Shown piece by piece: positions 5,332 to 8,791 of a stretch of 8,791 nt of DNA. Position 1 is the first letter of the stretch, and every line of letters starts with the position of its first letter. The stretch is from Acidimicrobiaceae bacterium (GTDB lineage Bacteria > Actinomycetota > Acidimicrobiia > Acidimicrobiales > Palsa-688): the NCBI GenBank assembly GCA_003156795.1, contig PMHU01000302.1, positions 12,830 through 21,620 of the forward strand, written 5' to 3'. The notes under the pieces were generated by a model. The model saw only the letters and a program-made list of their open reading frames with translations. It was not told where the DNA came from and made no database searches. Made by a program: the position numbers and the translations under genes.

Positions 5332-8300
5332 GTGACCGCGCCTCAGTCCATCCCCTCGTCGTCCATGCGCTTCGGCCAGCCATCTGGCGGCGGTAGCTCC
5401 AACCCGGGCTTCGGCCTGAGCGGTGCCGTAGCCGGACTCGCGGTGTTCGCGATCGTGATCGGCGGCTTGCTCTGGACCGCTGCCGCGGCCAACGTGGCGT
5501 CGGCTCAGCACCCGACCCTGTTCGGAGGCTCCTTGGTCCTCGAGGACGCCAGCGCCCTCACCGTCGTCAACGTGGCCACCGCGCAGGTGACGGTCAGCTT
5601 GCTCGACGTCAACGCCCAAGTCGGAGCCGCTACTGCCGGCGACGTCGAGGCCGTTCCGGTCGATGAGGGCACCATCCTGCTCGACAAGCTGACAGGGTCC
5701 TTCAACCTGCTGGGCAAGGACAACTACCTCGTCGATCCAAGTGGCGCTGGTGTCGGGCTTGGGGAGCTGCCCGGTACCACCGCCCAAGCCTTCGCCGCCG
5801 GGTCCAGTGCGTACATCGTGCGATTCGGGCACCGGAGCACGGTGTCTCTGGTCGATCAGAATACGGTCGCGGCCGCGGCCAGGCTTGAAGCTCCGGGACC
5901 GCGCCGCGCTTCACCAGCGTCCGCGCCCGGGAAGGCGATCGGCACGGCCCCTGTGGTGGTCACCCCGCCCGGCTTCGCCGCCTTAGGGGGTCCCGTTTCG
6001 CCTCAGGCCGGCTCGGCTGCTGTCGCTGGATCGGACCTGTGGACCCTTGTCGGGTCCGGAAGGGGATGTTCAGTAGAGCAATTGCATCCCGCCCCACTGA
6101 GTCCCAACGGTCTCCTGCCCACTTCGAGGGTGACCATGCCCGTGGCGTGCTCAAAGGCGGCGCTCGAGTCGTCAACGGGAATCGTCGGGGTGGCGACACC
6201 GGGCGGCGTGACCCTCTTCACTCCGACGGGGCCGAGAAGAGGCCTGGAAGTGGCGGTGGCCAGGACTTCCGCCGATAGAGTGTTTCTCCCCGTGACCGGC
6301 AACTCGAACGGCTTGTGGTACTTGGGCCGGTCGGTGTCCGGCTGGTCGCTCGTGGGCGTATCTCCTCGTGGCAAGGTCACCGGTCCACTGCCGCTCTCGC
6401 ATCTCGGGCCAGCGGCGGATCCGGTCGTACCGGCCCTTTCGGCCGGATACTTATACACCCTCGACCAAGGATCGCCCGGCCAGCCCGAGCTGTGGGCGAT
6501 CAATGCCTCGTCAGGTGGGATGGCCCCGGTGGCAGGGGCGGTCTCGTACCCTGCCGCCAGTGCGGCTGAGAAGGCGAGCTTCGTCGGCGCGCAGGTACTC
6601 GTGGACGGGCCGCGGATCGTTTTCAACAACCCGCAAAGTCACGAGGCGGTCGTCGTGTTTACCGACGGTTCACACTCCCCGGTCGTGGTCAATAAAGGTG
6701 CCGCCGTGACCGTGAGCGCGACCGGTCCGGCCGACCTCAACTTGACCACGCCCCCGGGCGAGCCGGGGGGCCCACCGACCAGTCCGTCCGGAGCGAATGC
6801 CAACCGACCCATCCCGGTGTTGCAGGCCGTCAGCCAGAAGGTGACCTGCGCGACCACGACCCAGAAGCCATACGCCCCCCAAATCACTTCGATCTCGCCG
6901 TCTTCGGGCGCGGCCCTGATCGACTGGTCCTACCAGCTCCTCGATCAGACCGACTGCGAACCCGACTCCTGGGCGGTGCACGTCATGGCGCTCACCGGCT
7001 CGCACCAACCCGCCGAGCCACTTCAAGTAGTCAACGGCCAAAGCCAGTACCTCTTCGGCGGGCTGCGCCCGACGACCACGTACCAGGTGATCGTCACCGC
7101 GTTCATCAACGCCCAGTCCACCGGGTCGACTCCGGCCACCTTCACGACGTCTGCTCGGGGGCCGGACGCTCCTTTGTCGGTGACCACCACTTCGGATGGC
7201 AACGGGAACTGGGTCGTCAAGTGGGTTCCCTGCCTCGAGGCCGCCAACTCCAACTGCATCGTTCCCGCGAACACTTGGAGCGTGATCGGCGCCGCGTGCG
7301 GAACGACCTTCGCCGGCCGGCCTCCCACCGTTACCGTGCCTGGTGCTGAGACCAGCGCCATCGTCAGCGCGGGGTCCTTTCTCGGCGACTCCATGTCCTT
7401 CAGCGTGCAGGGCTCGCTAGTGTCGGGGCTCACCGGCAAGCCGACTTCTGACCACAGTTGCGTGCAGGCGTGGAGACCTCCGACCGCTTCGGATATCAGT
7501 CTCACCGCGTCGGGCGCCCGGAGCGCCGACGGCCAGACGATCGACGCCACACTCCAAGTTCTCAACAGCGGGACGGCAGCAGGCGCCTTTGGCAGCTTGA
7601 GCACCGAGTTCGTGTACCAGGTCGGTGACGTCACGGTGGGTCCGACCGAGGCTACGAGGATCACCGTGCCCGGGCTGGTGGCCGGTCAGCTGTACACCCC
7701 CATCGTTACGGTCTTCCCAACCGGCCACCCGTCGGCGATGATCACGGTAACCGGGCCGGCATTCGGAACCGACCTCCAATGGCCGACGACCGGCCCGAAC
7801 CCCCTGGGCATCAGTGTCGACGCAACCGTCAACCCCGACCCGAATACAGGGACCCTCGTCGTCTCCTTTCCGAATGTTCCTTCCGGCAGCATGACTGCCG
7901 CCGGAACCGTGCAGTGCGGTGGGCGGGGCGGCGCCACGATGAACGTGGGCGGGCCGCTGAGCGGTGGGTCATTCACGGTGTCGAACTTCGACCTGGCCGA
8001 CATGGGAGGCAGCTGCACCGTCACCGCGACTCTGTCCGACACCGCCAACCCGAACCCCTATGGGGTGTCGTCCCCGTCGCTGACCACAGCGTTTTCGATC
8101 GGCCAACAACCGGGCTACACGTTCACGGATCAAATCAGCCCGCCATGTCAGCACACGTCCTGCGAACCTCCGCAGCTGGAAGTTGACTACGGGGGCAGCG
8201 GGCCTTTGTCGGCCGGTGACGGCTGGACGATCTCTACCTCGTCGACCGGTAACGGCCACAGATTCGATCCAGGGGACCCGTGCGCTAGTTCGCAGGGCGT

Positions 8301-8742
8301 GGCCACGCCGCCCACCTTCCCTCTGACCATAAGCCTGCCGTCGTTGTGCTCGGATCCCTCGATGGTCGACGTGACCATCAGCTACACCTACCTAGGGGTG
8401 ACCACCTACGCCAACGCGGGGACACCGTCGGGCAACGGGTCCCCTCCTCCGGCCACCACGACCACAACGCCGCCATCCACCACGACCACCACTTTGCCCA
8501 CCACGACCACGACCGTCGCCAGCGCGACGACCACGACCAGTCCGCCGTCGTCACGTAGGGCGTCACCAAGCGACGCAGTCCCCGACACGCAGCTGGCCCG
8601 TGTTTCCCGACCGCAGGCGTCCATTGCCGCGAACAACGTGCGTTCGGCGCTGGGCTGGGCCGCGCTCGCTGTTATGGCGAGCGGCGGACCGGCCTTGCTG
8701 GCCCGTCGAGTCACAAAGAACCTCAAGAAGGGAACTCGATGA
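5332..8742 (+). CDS. Large membrane-anchored surface protein with propeller-like and Fn3/Ig-like domains
   Basis: This 1136-residue protein has a short polar N-terminus and a hydrophobic segment at about 31-53 (signal anchor or uncleaved signal). Residues about 60-480 contain recurring strand motifs such as SDLWTLVG, GLWYLGR, GYLYTLDQ and PELWAINASSG, which resemble the blades of a beta-propeller. About 513-607 is the best fibronectin type III candidate (LRPTTTYQVIVTAFINA). Further Ig/Fn3-like beta domains lie at about 609-715, 718-813, 824-925 and 928-1031, several with paired cysteines fitting an extracellular location. A Thr/Pro linker (about 1040-1072), a C-terminal hydrophobic segment (about 1106-1122) and a basic tail follow. 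The GTG start at 5332 is preceded by AGG at 5-base spacing; ATG 5365 is an alternative without a ribosome binding site. The stop overlaps the next ATG, a MoxR-like ATPase candidate. The role is unknown: adhesion or cell-envelope assembly would fit. Propeller and domain boundaries are inferred by eye. Confidence 0.85.
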   Translation: MTAPQSIPSSSMRFGQPSGGGSSNPGFGLSGAVAGLAVFAIVIGGLLWTAAAANVASAQHPTLFGGSLVLEDASALTVVNVATAQVTVSLLDVNAQVGAATAGDVEAVPVDEGTILLDKLTGSFNLLGKDNYLVDPSGAGVGLGELPGTTAQAFAAGSSAYIVRFGHRSTVSLVDQNTVAAAARLEAPGPRRASPASAPGKAIGTAPVVVTPPGFAALGGPVSPQAGSAAVAGSDLWTLVGSGRGCSVEQLHPAPLSPNGLLPTSRVTMPVACSKAALESSTGIVGVATPGGVTLFTPTGPRRGLEVAVARTSADRVFLPVTGNSNGLWYLGRSVSGWSLVGVSPRGKVTGPLPLSHLGPAADPVVPALSAGYLYTLDQGSPGQPELWAINASSGGMAPVAGAVSYPAASAAEKASFVGAQVLVDGPRIVFNNPQSHEAVVVFTDGSHSPVVVNKGAAVTVSATGPADLNLTTPPGEPGGPPTSPSGANANRPIPVLQAVSQKVTCATTTQKPYAPQITSISPSSGAALIDWSYQLLDQTDCEPDSWAVHVMALTGSHQPAEPLQVVNGQSQYLFGGLRPTTTYQVIVTAFINAQSTGSTPATFTTSARGPDAPLSVTTTSDGNGNWVVKWVPCLEAANSNCIVPANTWSVIGAACGTTFAGRPPTVTVPGAETSAIVSAGSFLGDSMSFSVQGSLVSGLTGKPTSDHSCVQAWRPPTASDISLTASGARSADGQTIDATLQVLNSGTAAGAFGSLSTEFVYQVGDVTVGPTEATRITVPGLVAGQLYTPIVTVFPTGHPSAMITVTGPAFGTDLQWPTTGPNPLGISVDATVNPDPNTGTLVVSFPNVPSGSMTAAGTVQCGGRGGATMNVGGPLSGGSFTVSNFDLADMGGSCTVTATLSDTANPNPYGVSSPSLTTAFSIGQQPGYTFTDQISPPCQHTSCEPPQLEVDYGGSGPLSAGDGWTISTSSTGNGHRFDPGDPCASSQGVATPPTFPLTISLPSLCSDPSMVDVTISYTYLGVTTYANAGTPSGNGSPPPATTTTTPPSTTTTTLPTTTTTVASATTTTSPPSSRRASPSDAVPDTQLARVSRPQASIAANNVRSALGWAALAVMASGGPALLARRVTKNLKKGTR
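8453..8545 (+). repeat. Threonine-codon repeat (ACC/ACG) encoding the linker
   Basis: Imperfect repeats of ACC-ACG-ACC triplets encode blocks of four or five threonines separated by PP(S), LP and VASA. The stretch is part of the surface-protein gene and gives an extended, probably glycosylatable spacer that lifts the beta domains off the membrane. Runs of this kind can change length by replication slippage. Threonine blocks spaced by Pro are common in surface proteins of high-GC actinobacteria. Confidence 0.85.
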
Positions 8743-8791
8743 GTATCAGCCCCGAAATGAGCGGCTTCGTCCAACGCTTCGACCGTCTGGC
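8739..8791 (+). CDS. Start of a probable MoxR-type AAA ATPase gene, 3' end beyond the window
   Basis: Only 17 codons are visible (MSISPEMSGFVQRFDRL). The ATG shares ATGA with the stop of the surface-protein gene, and AAGGG (8728-8732) lies 6 bases upstream, so this is a real, translationally coupled start. The helix FVQRFDRL resembles the opening of MoxR ATPases (FxxRFxRLxxNV), chaperone-like AAA+ proteins that assemble complexes with von Willebrand-type or DUF58 partners. In many actinobacteria a large Fn3/Ig-like surface protein is followed by moxR, DUF58 and transglutaminase genes, which supports the guess. No Walker motif is within the window, so the family is inferred from a short segment plus context. 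Confidence 0.5.
   Translation, partial: MSISPEMSGFVQRFDRL

Noticed and set aside
4177..5832. 551-codon open frame on the minus strand across the glycosidase gene and the start of the surface-protein gene
   Set aside because: It lies opposite two well-supported genes, spans their intergenic region, has no recognisable domain, and its composition (Gly, Arg, Asp-rich) is typical of antisense frames in GC-rich DNA.
8453..8545. CRISPR-like or intergenic tandem repeat
   Set aside because: The repeat unit is a triplet in frame with threonine codons inside a long coding gene, with no spacers.

Overview
The window is GC-rich DNA with dense, short-spaced genes, several GTG starts and Shine-Dalgarno sequences of the GGAGG/AAGGG type. 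An LLM-class F420-type oxidoreductase, a Fur regulator of the actinobacterial 'HVHLGHGP' kind, and a surface protein with long threonine runs before its C-terminal membrane anchor all point to a high-GC actinobacterium, perhaps Acidimicrobiia or a relative. The phylum is an inference from style; no rRNA gene is present.

Left third, minus strand (1-2547). Read in the direction of transcription, the order is a NiCoT-family nickel/cobalt permease (2547-1405), a Fur-family regulator 12 bp downstream (1392-895), and, after a 49 bp gap, a membrane protein with two transmembrane segments that runs off the left edge (845-1). The first two look like a nickel/cobalt uptake unit with its own metalloregulator. 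The regulator keeps its structural zinc cysteines but lacks the usual histidine-rich stretch before the first CxxC. The third gene has no recognised family.

Centre, plus strand (2681-5241). A 133 bp divergent intergenic region separates the minus-strand unit from three plus-strand genes in tight order: a SnoaL/NTF2-like protein (2681-3208), an F420-type luciferase-like oxidoreductase that starts inside the stop of the previous gene (3205-4053), and a compact GH1 beta-glycosidase with both catalytic glutamates (4066-5241). Their spacing implies one transcript and possibly a shared pathway acting on a glycoside and its aglycone. The substrate is not readable from the sequence.

Right, plus strand (5332-8791). 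After a 90 bp gap holding two GC-rich inverted repeats comes a 1136-residue surface protein: N-terminal membrane anchor, propeller-like half, several fibronectin-III/Ig-like beta domains, threonine-rich linker and C-terminal membrane segment. Its stop overlaps the start of a gene that runs off the right edge, whose first 17 residues resemble the N-terminus of MoxR-type AAA ATPases. Such surface proteins are commonly found ahead of moxR, DUF58 and transglutaminase genes in actinobacteria.

No tRNA, rRNA, CRISPR array, insertion sequence or prophage gene was seen. No stretch longer than 300 bases lacks a gene.
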